In this document: positions 52,835-64,000 of the stretch, one piece after another
How the letters are laid out: every line of letters starts with the position of its first letter
Position numbering within the stretch: the stretch's first letter is position 1
Assembly: GCF_036898095.1 (NCBI RefSeq)
Contig: NC_090761.1
Span: 43,378,454 to 43,442,453 of the forward strand
Length of the DNA stretch: 64,000 nucleotides
Reading direction: 5' to 3'
DNA from: Palaemon carinicauda
Taxonomy: Eukaryota; Arthropoda; Malacostraca; Decapoda; Palaemonidae
Made by a program: the position numbers and the translations under genes
Notes under the pieces: generated by a model
The model's input: only the letters and a program-made list of their open reading frames with translations
Told to the model about the DNA's origin: nothing
The model's database searches: none

Positions 52835-53260
52835 TTTACTCTGAAATGTTGAAATAAAATTTTCTAAATACATCTGGTGTGAGATGTTGAAGTAATATTT
52901 GCTAATCATTTCTAGTCTGAAATGTGGGAAGTCAAGTAACTATTATTTCTATCTGAAATTAGTAACATTTCCTAATTATTAATAGCCTGAAATGTTAAGT
53001 AACATTTCCTTATTTATAGTTTGAAATGTTCAAGTAATATTTGATTATTTCTACTCTAAAATGTAGAAGCAACACTTTCTAATAATTCACATTCAAAATG
53101 TTGATCCCACCTATTTCTATTCAAAATTGTTGAAGTAACATTTCCTAATTATTTCCAGTATGAATTGTAAAAGAAACACTTCCTAATTTTTTCTAGTCTG
53201 AATTGTCAAGTAAAATTTTCTAATTATTTCTCGTATGAAATGTTGAAGTAACATTATCCA
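52835..53260. repeat. Degenerate ~40-bp tandem array
   Basis: Repeated units of the type TCTGAAATGTTGAAGTAACA followed by TTTCCTAATTATTTCTA, about ten diverged copies with small indels. Satellite-like and noncoding. Confidence 0.75.
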
Positions 53261-54770
53261 GCTATCGAAACTTAACACTAAAAATTCTAAAATCTATTTA
53301 ATTTGAAATGTTGAAGGGAAATTTACTTTCTCAAAGCTGGTTACTAAAGAGAAAAATATCAAGACTTACATTTATGAATTAGTATACAATTCCTATCGCT
53401 AAGGCAAAAAGTCTTAATAGTTGAGAAAACCAGACCATAAGATCTATGGTAGATTACTCAAATACTTTCAGACATGTAACAATTTACTAATAATGCATGG
53501 AAAATAAAAAAATAACTTACAAGAACATATGCAATATTACTTAAAGTGACCTAAACCATTACAGTACATGCTAAAGTAACAAAGCAATCCAGATGAGATT
53601 TTAAAATTTGTACCAGTATTAAGATATTCCATATTAGCAAAACTTTAAAAACAAGAAGACTAAACTGTGAATTAGGAGAATTTTACTTCAAAATTACTAA
53701 AACAGTACTGTTATTACTAAAGAGGTTTTTATAATTTCTATCTAATTTCAAAATATCTTCAAGTAATTTTTACTGCTGTGAATTTTAAGCATAAACCTGT
53801 TTTCCTCGTGTACTTGTAAATAAAGAAATATAAATTTAATTACCAAACCAAGTATATACTATAAAAATCCTATCCATAGATTCAAAATTAATTTACGTCC
53901 AACTTCAAATTAAAAAAAAACTTTGATACTTTGGTATGGAAATTATTTCAAATAACAAAATTTAGCTTTAAATATAATTTTATATACAAAATCAAGTAAT
54001 TTGATTCAGAAAAAAGCATAGGCTAAACCAAAAATTTAAAGAACTTTCAAAGCAAAGTTAAAGCAATAACTAATTTAGTCTCAATTATTTACAGATATTC
54101 ATGATATATCAAAAGAACTAATGACTCAGTTTTTCATTTGAAGACTTTTCATTTTCTCAAATCTAGTAAAGTATGAAATCAGTAGGAATATCTTAATAAA
54201 GGGAAAGCATTCTTATACATAAAATCAAAATGATAATTAAAACAATATCAGTAAGACTTAAGTCTTGAAAATGATTTCACACACAAATTTGAAGCTCAAA
54301 AAATTTTTCAAAATAAAATAAAATATTATTGGAGCTAATATGAAAATCCTTGTAACTCTATACAGACTATTTTTGAAAAATTTGGCCGAATGACAGCACT
54401 GAAAGGGTTAAAAAGCTAAAGCTACTCTTACTTTTAATAGTATTGAAATAAAGTTCAAATTATTTACTGATTAATATCGAGCTTCAGAATTTTCCCCAAT
54501 TTCAAAATCAATTTTAAAGTAAACTTTTACTGTTTTTAACATCACCCATCGAAAAATAGCATTCTAACTGCAGTTCCAAATAAATTATAAACCAAGCAAG
54601 AATGAAGTATGCCCACTAAATTGTCAAATTTTTTAAAAAAGGATTACAATTTGAATTGTCCATTCAAGATATATTATAGAGGCAAGTAGTTAAAGAGTGC
54701 TATAATCTTCCAGAATGATTGAAGTAGGACTTAAGACTACTAATAGCTATCATTTTCCTGCAAGTGCTTC
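53261..54770. other. AT-rich sequence without recognised features
   Basis: Very AT-rich. No frame, RNA gene or known repeat that I can support. Confidence 0.5.
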
Positions 54771-55880
54771 AATTTCTCCAAAATGAAATTAATGATGAGT
54801 AATGAGTGATATCATTTCAAAGATGAAATTAAATCCATGACCTTAGAAATAATGACTACAGTTCCAGCCAAAGATTCAAGTCCATGACCTAAGTTAATGC
54901 TATCATTAAATTTATAGCCTATGGCAAACTAGGTTATAATTTCCCAGATTTAAAGAGGTCTATCACTTCACTAAGATTCAAATTAATCAGGAGTATGATT
55001 TCCCCATAAGGTTAAAGTCCATGACCTAAGCTCGAGTTAATGAGATCTATAATTTCACATGATTTAACCCCATGACCTAAGCCCGAGTTAATGAGATCCA
55101 AAATTTCACTGGATTCAAGCCCATGACCTAAGCCAGAATTAATGATATCTATAATTTCCTAAAATTCAAGCCCATGACCTAAGCCCAAGTTAATGACATC
55201 TACAATTTCACAAAATAAGATTAAATCTATGACCTAAGATGAGTTAATGAGGTCTATAATTTCACAATAAGAGTAAAGCCCACTAGGTAAGCTTGAATTA
55301 GTGAGGTCTATAATTTCACAATAAGACTGTGACCTATATTGTGACCTAGGCCTGAGTTAATGAGATCTATAATTTCATAAGATTCAAGCCCATGAATTGA
55401 TCCTGAGTTAATGAGGTCCATAATTTCACAAAATAAGATTAATTCTATGACCTAGGCTGAGTTATTGAGGTTTATAATTTCACAAAAAGAGTAAAGCCCA
55501 CTAGTTAAACTCGAGTTAATCGGGTCTATAATTTCACAATAATACTCAGGTCTATGATCTAAGCTTGAATTAATGAGGTATAATTTCAGAATAAGAATAA
55601 ATCTAAGGCCTAAGCCTGAGTTAACGAGGTCTATAATTTCATAGATTAAATCTTAAGAGATGTAATACCGACTTAATGAGTACTACAGTATAATTTCACA
55701 GATTGAATCTTTGATCCAAGCCTAAATTACCGAAGTCTATATTTTCACATTAAATCTATGACCTAAGCCTGAGTTATTCAGGTCTATAATTTCACATTTA
55801 CAGTCAGGTCCACTGCTTAAGCCTGAATTAATGAGGTCTAATTTCACAGATTATTAAACATGTGACCAAAGCCTGAATTT
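54771..55880. repeat. Degenerate ~60-bp tandem array
   Basis: Recurring GACCTAAGCC(T/C)GAGTTAATG followed by AG(G/A)TCTATAATTTCACA. About fifteen diverged copies over 1.1 kb, clearest at 55,010-55,640. Noncoding satellite-like DNA. Confidence 0.82.
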
Positions 55881-56482
55881 TTTTTTAATCATTAATTTAA
55901 CCTATATATCCCCTTGACATCCTTTATATTTCTTCCAGCTTCTAAAATTGGACAAGTTATTGATAAAAGCCTATTTAAAATAATAATGCAATAATAACTA
56001 ACCTGGATCAATAAATTTTTGATGATAAATGATGTATAATGATTTTTTCTCTTCAAAAAAGTAACTTTCAAAAAATTGATTTTAGTGTAGAGAATGGTTT
56101 AGAAAATCAAAGCAAACCATCAACACTGGAAATTCATAACTTCTAAATTTCCAAGCATAACAAAATTATTTTGCATATAAATCATTTTAGTTATGAAATT
56201 AGTTTGTATATTTCCTAGCTATAAATACATGAATTTGTATCTTTCCTGGCTATAAAAAGTGTCTTCCTTTAATAGTACAATTTCAGCAAGCTGAAACAGA
56301 CTAACAAGGTGGTCATAGGTGATTGCAGGTAGAAGGTAAGCTCCACCCTCCTGGCATTCAGTAAAGCTCCCACTCTTGACAAACCTAGGACTTAAGGAGA
56401 GGTAGATGTTAGAAGTTAGCAAAGGTAGGAAAATTACAAAAATAAAAATCCTTAAAAAATTTGACATTTGTTATTACATGAA

Positions 56483-56703
56483 TACAAACCATTATCCTTT
56501 AATAGGAGACTTGGCCTTAGGAAAGAGAAAGTTCCTATACAAACCATCATCCTTTAATAGGAGACTTGGCCTTAGGAAAGAGAAAGTTCCTATACAAACC
56601 ATCATCCTTTAATAGGAGACTTGGCCTTAGGAAAGAGAAAGTTCCTATACAAACCATCATCCTTTAATAGGAGACTTGGCCTTAGGAAGGAGAAAGTTCC
56701 TAA
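56483..56703. repeat. 55-bp tandem repeat, four near-identical copies
   Basis: Copies start at 56,483, 56,538, 56,593 and 56,648. The unit begins TACAAACCATCATCCTTTAA. Near-identity implies recent expansion. Reading frames through it are incidental. Confidence 0.93.
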
Positions 56704-57167
56704 CACCAAAAATTGGCCAGTTCACTTACTAAGGCTTGTTAATGCAATCACTCCCATAAAGGAGTCAAATTACAGACTTAACCTTCTAATGTCATGGGTA
56801 TAAAGCGAATGCAGGTGCTAAGCTAGGACCCTTCCTACCCGGTAGACTATTGGAACAAATGTGTCAGTGCACCTTCAAGTTTGACATCCTTGGCATCTTC
56901 AGTAATGCCATGCCATTTTACTAGCTAAGCTACAACCGTACTTGGAAAGGCAGGATGTTATAAGCCCAAGGGCTCCAAGTTGAAAACACCCCATTGAAGA
57001 TAGGAAATAAACTACAAGTAATGAACAATTAGAATAACTGTTACAACATTAAAATAGATCTTTCATAATCAAAATATAAAAACTTATGTCAGCCTTTTCA
57101 ACATAAAAACATTTGCTGCGTGTTTTAACTTTGAAGTTCCACTGATTCAACTACCTGATTAGGAAGA

Positions 57168-57765
57168 TCATTCTACAATGTGGTCATAACTTCTAGAATA
57201 CTGTGTAGTATTGAGCCTTACGATGGGGAAGGCAAGAATATTAGAATTAACTGCATACTTAGTATTACAAGCAAGATGGCACTGTCTGGGAAGATCTGAA
57301 TGTAAAGAATGGTCAGATATGAAAGATCTTATGCAACATGTATAAAGAACTAATTGAACGACAATGCCAGAGATGTATATCTGGATCAGGAATAACAATT
57401 TAATAGACAGCAAGATATTGTTCAACATATTAAGATGAAAACTAACAGCTGACCACCCGACAGGTGAAGAATGCTCGAAAGAAGGCAGAATGAAAGAAAA
57501 AAAGTAAAAACAAGTCTTTAAAATAAGATTGATCATAAAAAATCTTAAGCCTTTCACAACATCCCAATATTTTGTGCATTTGAAGAAGAGATCAAATGTG
57601 CTTCTCAAAAGGAAATTTGCTATAAAAAATCATCTAAAATTTCAAGTCATACAGTTAAAGAAACCTTATCAATACTGAGATGTAGATGTTGAGGAGCCAC
57701 TGCCCTTAACCTACTTACAATCATACTTTGAGTTTTGTTAGAGTTCAACTTCATGCCCCAACAAA
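57168..57765 (-). pseudogene. LINE reverse transcriptase C-terminal remnant
   Basis: The stretch MKLNSNKTQSMIVSR (about 57,760-57,715) is the RT motif after the catalytic palm. A 146-codon frame (57,608-57,168) contains FILPSFEHSSPVGWSA, LHSDLPRQCHLACNT and VRLNTTQYSRS, typical of the thumb and C-terminus. There is no YxDD upstream that I can read. Confidence 0.75.
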
Positions 57766-58487
57766 GTGCTAAAAGAACCTTTTCTTGCTACCTTGCAGAT
57801 AGTAATATAACTTAGAAGCTAAGAAATCTGCAGTCTTTATACCAAATACAAAGGAAAAGTACCACTTGGGTCTACACTTTCATAATGCATCAAGGTCCAT
57901 CAAGAGAGCTTTAATTTCCCAAGATTGAAAAGCTAAACTAGTTAGTTTAGCCTCGGGAAAACAGGAATGAGGAAGATCAAGTTTCTTATAACTGTTTATT
58001 GTTAAACATCAACCAAAAGGGTTGCCTTTTCCTTTGGACAGTGATTGACAGAACCATCTAGTTTAAGTAAAGGAACTGTTACATCTACACCAGAGTGCAG
58101 ATTTAAGGGTAGCCCACCACTTATGTTCCTGGATTGTACCAGAAAGGGTTTTTTATGGTTAAAGAGTATACCTTTTCAGTTGAAGCCTAAAATGAGTAAA
58201 AGCTCTTAGCCGAGTATGATTACTCCAAATCAAATCTGATCTATTGCTCTTCCAAAGAAGATAGGCCTCCTGCTTCTCGAAATACTGTAAACACATCTAC
58301 AATCATCATTGAACCAGGGTTTGTCTTTCCCTTGGTACTTAGCACACGAGAAGGGATACCCCTATCAATTATGGAGACTTGATTTTCCTTCAAAACAACA
58401 AGACTCAACACTTCCTAGATTTTCATTCAAAACAACAACAACAGACTTACATTATCAAACAATTGTGACCAATTCTAGTTGAAAAAA

Positions 58488-59188
58488 TTATTCAAAATGA
58501 AATTCAGGGACAGGCTTTCCTGTCTTCACTACTAATGAAATTAGGGCACAATTAGATGTCCAAATTGGAGAACCAACCTTACTTGTTATAATGCCTGGGG
58601 AGTCAATGTATACTAGGTTTAAGCAGGTACCAGACCTGTGAGTAGCTTTACATATGATTTGCTCACAGCCTGATTTAGAGGTAAAATTCAATAAGCCATG
58701 GCAATCAGTAGATAAAGCAGCATTTAACCACCCATAGAAAGCATTGAAATCATCAACAAAACCAAATTATTTATCATAGCCATAATGGCAAGAAGACAAT
58801 TGAAGATAGAATAATCCATGTCTGGATTCCGGTAGATAGAAAAATAGAAGTTATGTCTACCACAGACTTTTATTACCTGAATCTCATGACATTCACATTT
58901 AGAGCAGGATTTATGAGAAGCAGAGTACTCAGTCCTGATATACACAGCCATTTCCCTTGGTCTAGGAATGGCAGCATCCAGTTTCAAAATTACTGGTTTC
59001 TTAAAACCTGTAGTAAGTAGCTCAGACAAGTGTCTCATTTGAGAAACCAAAGTTCCTGAGCTTAAAAGAATATACTGTACTGTCTGGATGCAACTTGAAT
59101 ATTTGCATCCAGTCCAAAAGAGTGCAATACAGTTGACAAAATGGCGAAAGTATAGGACATACTGGCCTTGGATTTTGCTTAATGTCAT
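58488..59188 (-). pseudogene. LINE endonuclease domain remnant
   Basis: Two frames (58,724-59,188 and 58,488-58,691). Recognisable stretches are MAVYIRTEYSASHKS, CHEIQVIKVCGRHNFYFSIY, RNPDMD and SGCEQIICKATHRSGTCLNL. The motif that is SDH in active enzymes reads SNC here (TSNCALISLVV), so catalytic Asp and His are lost. The frame break lies between the two segments. Confidence 0.75.
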
Positions 59189-59503
59189 CTGACAGGATGA
59201 GAATTAAAAAGCAATAAAAAAAATTCTTCATACTAAACAATTAGTTAAACAATACTGATACAAAACAAGTACAAAATATATAAAAAGTGATTGATACAAC
59301 CCATAGACTAGATTTTAAAAAAAATATGAAATTTATCAACATGCAGAGCCGACACCATGCAAGGTTAAGTACCATTAAAAAATAGCCACTTCAACTGAAG
59401 GGAGGACAGTAAGGATGGCTTTGAAAATTACTACCTGTGAGGGAGATAAAGAAATCAATAAGGAAAAGACAACCTCTTGATAAACCACCAAGCATCCATG
59501 GCC

Positions 59504-59629
59504 CTTCTATCAAGACTGCTCAACACATTTAAAAAAGGAGGAAGAAAAATAAAAGAATAGTAGCAACTTCTATCAAGACTGCTCAACACATTTAAAAAAG
59601 GAGGAAGAAAAATAAAAGAATAGTAGCCT
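59504..59629. repeat. 63-bp tandem duplication
   Basis: Two near-identical copies starting at 59,504 and 59,567 (CTTCTATCAAGACTGCTCAA ...). Directly visible. Confidence 0.92.
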
Positions 59630-59635
59630 AGTGTA

Positions 59636-59880
59636 CCCTCAAGCAAAGGAACTCTACCCAAAGACATTGCAAGACCATGGTACAGGGGCTTGGTACTACA
59701 CAATACTTAGAGAACAATGGTTTGATTTTGGAGCGTCCACCTAGAAGAGCTACTTACCATAGCTAAAGTGTCTCTTCTACCCTTACCAAGAAGAAAGTAG
59801 CCACTGAACAATTAAAGTGAAGTAGTTAAATAATTGAGTGAAATATTGCTTAGTAACCTCTGGAACAAATTACATGTTAA
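59636..59880 (-). mobile_element. LINE 3' UTR fragment, second copy
   Basis: Shares GTGTACCCTCAAGCAAAGGA, AGAACAATGGTTTGATTTTG and AGAAGAGCTACTTACCATAG with 25,030-25,190. Same orientation as the larger LINE; possibly the continuation of its 3' UTR after rearrangement. Confidence 0.65.
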
Positions 59881-60692
59881 AAAGAATTTATTTTGTAAAT
59901 TATCCAAACATTTTAACTTAGAAGGGACCTCTATATAAAATTTGATGAGTTGGGCCAAAAAATAAAGACATTAATGAAGATATAAAAAACATGAAAGTTA
60001 CTCAAAATTAGATGCTGTTAAAACCAAATAAATGGGGACCACCTAATGAACAGAGATACTTAATTAACATGAAGATGATATTTACGTCATTCTGCATACA
60101 TGGCTTTACTATAAAAAGGATTGCTATCTTACTCTCAAAGTTCATTAAATGTTTACAAAACAAAACACCATGCTACAATTTTCTATTTACCTTTACAGTT
60201 ATGAAGGGATGCTATATTAACTTTTAACCAGTTCTCAATCATATGGACTCTAACCAAACAGTTATACAGCTTAGAAAAAAACTTGATGAAACAAGTTTAA
60301 TATCAATCTACCATTATGTATGAGGACTGTGTACATGCAAGCAGTCAAAACCACACCTTTACTATCGGTTACCAAAAAACAATACATTTCCAGAACTTTT
60401 AATCCCATTTGTAAACTAGTATAAATATTTCAGCAAAACTTACTGCAACTTTTTGACTCTGAGGTACTGATTGTCACAATTTCTTTTGATTTATCAAGAT
60501 GATAATTAAGACTCCAATTACACAATACTGTACTTGGGCTGTATCAAAATGAACAATTTAAATGTCGAAGCCCCAATACCAAAGCCTTGTCTGAAATAAA
60601 AAATCTGTATTAATTACATAAGGAAAAATCTATATAGTACAGTTCAACTATTCACAGATTATTAAAGTCTTCAATTACATAAAACTTCCAAG
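59881..60692. other. AT-rich sequence without recognised features
   Basis: No supported coding frame or repeat. Confidence 0.5.
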
Positions 60693-61585
60693 ATGACAAA
60701 TTCGGAGATAATTTGTTCCTAACCATACAAACCTTAGCTATTTATATAGGGTTTACTTTCGGCGTAGCTAAAATGACGAGCCATTAGAATTTTAACGAGG
60801 GTTTTACCCCCCGCGCTAGTTAGCAAGGGGGTAGGGGAGTGGTAGCTAGCTACCCCTCCCCCCCTCACACACCGGTGAACTGCTTCACTTCACTTAGAGG
60901 TAGGACTTGCCTTGGGGGACAGGGCTGGCGGCCAAATATGTGTAAATAGCTAAGGTTTGTATGGTTAGGAAAAATACAAAATATCTCCGAATTTGTCATT
61001 TGTTCCGTAACCGAAATACAAACCACGCTATTTACATAGGGTGACTTACCCTTGGGTAAGGTGGAAAGTCCCCAGCCTTACTGGCTTTGGCTTACCCGGG
61101 GACTCAGAATCCGAGTGAGCAGCACTCGAGAAAAAGAGTCCCTGCACCTCGCAAGTTTCTTGCTACGCAAGAAACGTGCGGCCTACATAAGCTTGTGTGT
61201 GGAGGGAAGAAGTGTGCCTTGTCCTAGGAAGTCGACCTGAAGTCCTTTAGCTGGAATTCTAGGCTAGGACGTTCCCAATACCACCCCGTCAGGGTATGGG
61301 GGATGTGACAGTATTAACTTAATACTAGGAACACAAGGAAGCATGGTTTACCTGCAGAGGTTTGAGATCAGCTATGCAGAGAACCCAGGATGCTGCTTTC
61401 CCCAAGAGAGGGGAGGATGAAGAAAGAAGTAAGGGCCAGATATACTCTTTCATTCATGCAGTCTAAAACCGGGTAACAATGCCCTCAACCTTCTGCTACC
61501 TGTCCATTAAGGAGCCTAAGGTTAGACCAGCTGTTGTGTAGCCAACACAGGGCCGATAGGAAATGTATCGAGGCTCCTGTGGGTT
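60693..61585 (-). mobile_element. Truncated family C element C3
   Basis: On the minus strand: the last codons of YR (THRSLDTFPIGPVLATQQLV then stop, about 61,585-61,525), 3' UTR, ICR (about 60,952-61,046) and right ITR ending at 60,693. It is cut off at 61,585 within YR; the adjoining sequence is unrelated. Matches C2 51,490-52,372. Confidence 0.87.
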
Positions 61586-61778
61586 GAATTAAATTGAATA
61601 TAGGATTTAGGCATTAAGCCAAGCACTGGGGCATCAAAGGCCATTCAGCGCTATATAACGAAAATCATTCAATCATATCTGTATACTCACACCATTCATT
61701 TTAACCTTTCATAGAAATCGTAACACTTTCATACAATAAAATCTAGATGTGAAATAAATAGAGATTAAAAGGGTAAAA
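61586..61778. repeat. Possible short dispersed repeat
   Basis: GAATATAGGATTTAGGCATT and CCAAGCACTGGGGCATCAAA, then GGCCATTCAGCGCT, resemble a short interspersed repeat seen in decapod DNA, from memory. No second copy occurs in this window, so this is tentative. Confidence 0.3.
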
Positions 61779-62113
61779 ATGTTATTTTTATAATAAAATA
61801 AATTTTTGAATATACTTACCCGGTGATTATAATAGCTGCAACTCTGTTGCTCGACAGAAAACTCTAAGGTAAAATTCGCCAGCGATCGCTACACAGGTTG
61901 CGGGTGTGCCCAACAGCGCCATCTGTCGTCCAGATACCCAGTACTCAATGTAAACAAAGAACCCAATTTTCTCCTCGTCCCACTGCGTCTCTATTGGGGA
62001 GGAAGGGAGGGTCCTTTAATTTATAATCACCGGGTAAGTATATTCAAAAATTTATTTTATTATAAAAATAACATTTTTCAATATTTAACTTAGCCGGTGA
62101 TTATAATAGCTGA
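61779..62113 (-). repeat. E6 right ITR and ICR
   Basis: ITR block AACTCTGTTGCTCGACAG and GCCAGCGATCGCTACACAGG. The ICR is bracketed by TTATAATCACCGGGTAAGTA and ACTTAGCCGGTGATTATAAT arms. The pre-ICR hairpin CACACCCAGGGGGGTGGGTA is at 62,116. Confidence 0.88.
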
Positions 62114-62515
62114 TTCACACCCAGGGGGGTGGGTAGAGACCAGCAAAATATGTTTACATTATTATGAGCTAAGAATTTTTATTTCATTTTAGAAGTTATC
62201 AAAATAACAAAAACAAAATAAATAGGTACCTGGTAAGGAAGTCGACTTGAACAATTACTCTGCCTTTTTAAGTACGTCTTCCTTACGGAGCCTCGCGATC
62301 CTCTTAGGATGCTGATCGGCCCCTAGGATCTGAAGTATCAAGGGTTGCAACCCATACAACAGGACCTCATAAAAACCCCTAATCTAGGCGCTTCTCAAGA
62401 AATGACTTTGACCACCCGCCAAATCAACCAGGATGCGAAAGGCTTCTTAGCCTTCCGGACAACCCAAAAACAACAATAAAAACATTTCAAGAGAAAGATT
62501 AAAAAGGTTATGGAA

Positions 62516-63708
62516 TTAGGGAATTGTAGTGGTTGAGCCCTCACCCACTACTGCACTCGCTGCTACGAATGGTCCCAGTGTGTAGCAGTTCTTGTAAAGA
62601 GACTGGACATCTTTCAAGTAAAATGACGCGAACACTGACTTGCTTCTCCAATAGGTTGCGTCCATTATACTTTGCAGAGATATATTTTGCTTAAAGGCCA
62701 CGGAAGTTGTTACAGCTCTAACTTTGTGCGTCTTCACCTTAAGCAAAGTTCGGTCTTCCTCACTCAGATGTGAATGAGCTTCTCGTATTAACAATCTGAT
62801 AAAGTCTGACCAAGCATTCTTTGACAAAGGCAAGGATGGTTTCTTAACTGAACACCATAAAGCTTCAGATTGGCCTTGTAAAGGTTTAGTACGCTTTAAA
62901 TAGAACTTAAGAGCTCTAACAGGGCATAAGACTCTTTCTAGTTCATTGCCTACGATCTCCGATAAGCTGGGGATATCGAAAGATTTAGGCCAAGGCCGAG
63001 AAGGCAGCTCATTTTTGGCTAGAAAACCAAGTTGTAGCGAACAAGTGGCTTTTTCTGACGAAAATCCTATGTTCTTGCTGAAGGCATGAATCTCACTGAC
63101 TCTTTTAGCCGAGGCTAAGCATACCAGGAAAAGTGTCTTAAGAGTGAGATCTTTCAGGGAGGCTGATTGTAACGGCTCCAACCTGTCTGATATGAAGAAT
63201 CTTAGTACCACGTCTAAATTCCATCCAGGGTAGCCAAACGACGCTCCTTGGTGGTCTCAAAAGACTTAAGGAGGTCTTGCAGATCTTTATGTTTGGAAAG
63301 ATCTAAGCCTCTATGCCGGAAGACCGATGCCAACATGCTTCTGTAGCCCTTGATAGTGGGAGCTGAAAGGGATCAACCTTTTCTCAGGTATAAGAGAAAA
63401 ACAGCTATTTGAGCTACAGAGGTACTGGTCGAGGATACAGAAACTGACTTGCACCAGTCTCGGAAGACTTCCCACTTCGATTGGTAGACTCTAATGGAAG
63501 AAGCTCTCCTTGCTCTAGCAATCGCACTGGCTGCTTCCTTCGAAAAGCCTCTAGCTCTCGAGAGTCTTTCGATAGTCTGAAGGCAGTCAGACGAAGAGCG
63601 TGGAGGCTTTGGAGTACCTTCTTTACGTGTGGCTGACGTAGAAGGTCTACCCTTAGAGGAAGACTACTGGGAACGTCTTCTAACCATCGAAGTATCTCGG
63701 TGAACCAT
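62516..63708 (-). pseudogene. E6 tyrosine recombinase remnant
   Basis: Start ATG at 63,706-63,708 (MVHRDTSMV). A TAG appears after about 14 codons where E5 has Lys. A second stop replaces the codon in LRKGRS (near 63,374). A one-base deletion lies near 63,226 (RRLATLDGI versus TPGWN). From 63,211 to 62,516 the frame is open with SAKRVSEIHAF, THKVRAVTTS (HEVR becomes HKVR) and SFYLKDV. Length 1,193 nt fits one deleted base from 1,194. Confidence 0.88.
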
Positions 63709-64000
63709 TCTCTCGCGGGCCAGAGGGAAGCAACTAACGTCAACCTTGTCCCTTCGTGAGAGGCGAACTTCTGCAGTACCTTGTTGACAATCTTGAACGG
63801 TGGGAATGCGTAGAGATCCAGATGTGACCAATCTAAGAGGAAAGCATCTATATGTATTGCTGCTGGGTCCGGGACTGGAGAGCAATAGATTGGAAGCCTC
63901 TTGGTCAGCGAGGTTGCAAAGAGATCTATGGATGGTTTAACCCCAAGTGGCCCAAAGTCTCTTGCACACATCCTTGTGGAGGGTCCATTTGGTTGGAATT
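63414..64000 (-). pseudogene. E6 RT polyprotein C-terminus (Dam-like region), partial
   Basis: Open from 63,971 to 63,414 with SIDLFATSLTKRLPIYCSPV, LDLYAFPPFKIVNKVLQKFA and LVASLWPAREWF. Ends ...YPRPVPL as in E5. It is cut by the window edge, and the region before 63,971 appears shifted (GPLGVKPSID). Overlaps YR by about 295 nt as in E2 and E5. Confidence 0.82.

Larger units (their letters stand above)
56915..59190 (-). mobile_element. Decayed non-LTR retrotransposon (LINE)
   Basis: On the minus strand, endonuclease-like sequence (59,188 to 58,488) precedes RT sequence (about 58,100 to 57,168) and a 3' UTR (57,167 to 56,915) like the one at 24,834-25,456. The RT palm sequence lies near 57,720-57,760 (WGMKLNSNKTQSMIVSR). 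Most of the RT fingers and palm is missing or unreadable. It belongs to the apurinic-endonuclease LINE group (Jockey/CR1-like by motif), which is established knowledge; the clade is not certain. Confidence 0.8.
61779..64000 (-). mobile_element. DIRS-like element E6, 3' part (minus strand)
   Basis: Right end at 61,779 (ATGTTATTTTTATAA in plus sense), right ITR to about 61,990, ICR about 62,021-62,113, 3' UTR, YR and the C-terminal RT frame running out of the window. The outer tail resembles family A (AATAACAT, TTTTTCAATATTT), while the inner ITR resembles E5 (AGCTGCAACTCTGTTGCTCG). All visible frames are broken. Confidence 0.9.

Noticed and set aside
56483..56703. CRISPR-like direct repeats
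   Set aside because: Copies are head to tail without unique spacers, in eukaryotic DNA.
58724..59188. Independent membrane-like host protein on the minus strand
   Set aside because: The internal segments (MAVYIR..., RNPDMD..., THRSGTCLNL nearby) read as a LINE endonuclease; hydrophobic patches come from decay.
60012..60227. 71-codon plus-strand frame
   Set aside because: AT-rich, no similarity to anything recognised and no supporting context.
1..64000. LTR retrotransposons or endogenous retroviruses
   Set aside because: No integrase, protease, envelope or direct LTR pair; a tyrosine recombinase and inverted repeats with an ICR identify DIRS elements.

Overview
This window looks like eukaryotic, repeat-dense nuclear DNA, most plausibly from an arthropod and perhaps a decapod crustacean. 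That placement is an inference from the repeat types (many DIRS elements, long GA and ATT microsatellites, microsatellite-tailed LINE). I found no host gene, tRNA, rRNA or CRISPR array. By summing spans, about 47 kb of the 64 kb is tyrosine-recombinase (DIRS-like) retrotransposon. These elements encode a Gag-like protein with an N-terminal Cys/His cluster, a reverse transcriptase/RNase H/degenerate Dam-methylase-like polyprotein, and a tyrosine recombinase (YR). They end in inverted terminal repeats (ITRs) and carry an internal complementary region (ICR) that is the reverse complement of the joined element ends.

Layout. 1-16,207 is a three-level nest. A family C element, visible only as its 3' part (C1, 11,769-16,207), contains element E1 (1-2,204 and 8,954-11,768), which contains element E2 (2,205-8,953). 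From 16,208 to 17,814 there is AT-rich DNA, a G22 tract, an array of small TTCG-loop hairpins, and the 5' end of a further DIRS-like element (D). E3 (17,815-24,218) lies next to D. 24,646-25,456 is a LINE 3' end whose tail has become a long ATT microsatellite. E4 (26,364-33,021) is a mosaic, E5 (33,671-40,505) is nearly intact, and 40,506-44,335 is AT-rich DNA with a lone family C ITR, a GA microsatellite and a TTAA-flanked MITE. C2 (44,336-52,372) is a full-length family C element with two nonsense codons. 52,373-56,900 is AT-rich with several degenerate tandem arrays. 56,915-59,190 is a decayed LINE on the minus strand. 60,693-61,585 is a truncated family C end on the minus strand (C3), and 61,779-64,000 is the 3' part of E6 on the minus strand.

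How the parts work together. In DIRS elements Gag packages the RNA, RT/RNase H makes cDNA using the ITRs and ICR as guides, and the YR inserts a circular intermediate without target-site duplication. The sequence fits this well. In E2 the 91-nt ICR (8,623-8,713) is the exact complement of the right end joined to the left end, and the E2 insertion into E1 shows no duplicated target bases. E2 and E5 keep full-length RT/RNase H and YR frames (YR is 397 codons in both), while their gag frames are shifted. The other copies are pseudogenes. E1 and E3 share an internal gag-RT deletion, and E3 and E4 share a noncoding module replacing the gag N-terminus. Both facts suggest defective lineages that moved using enzymes supplied in trans.
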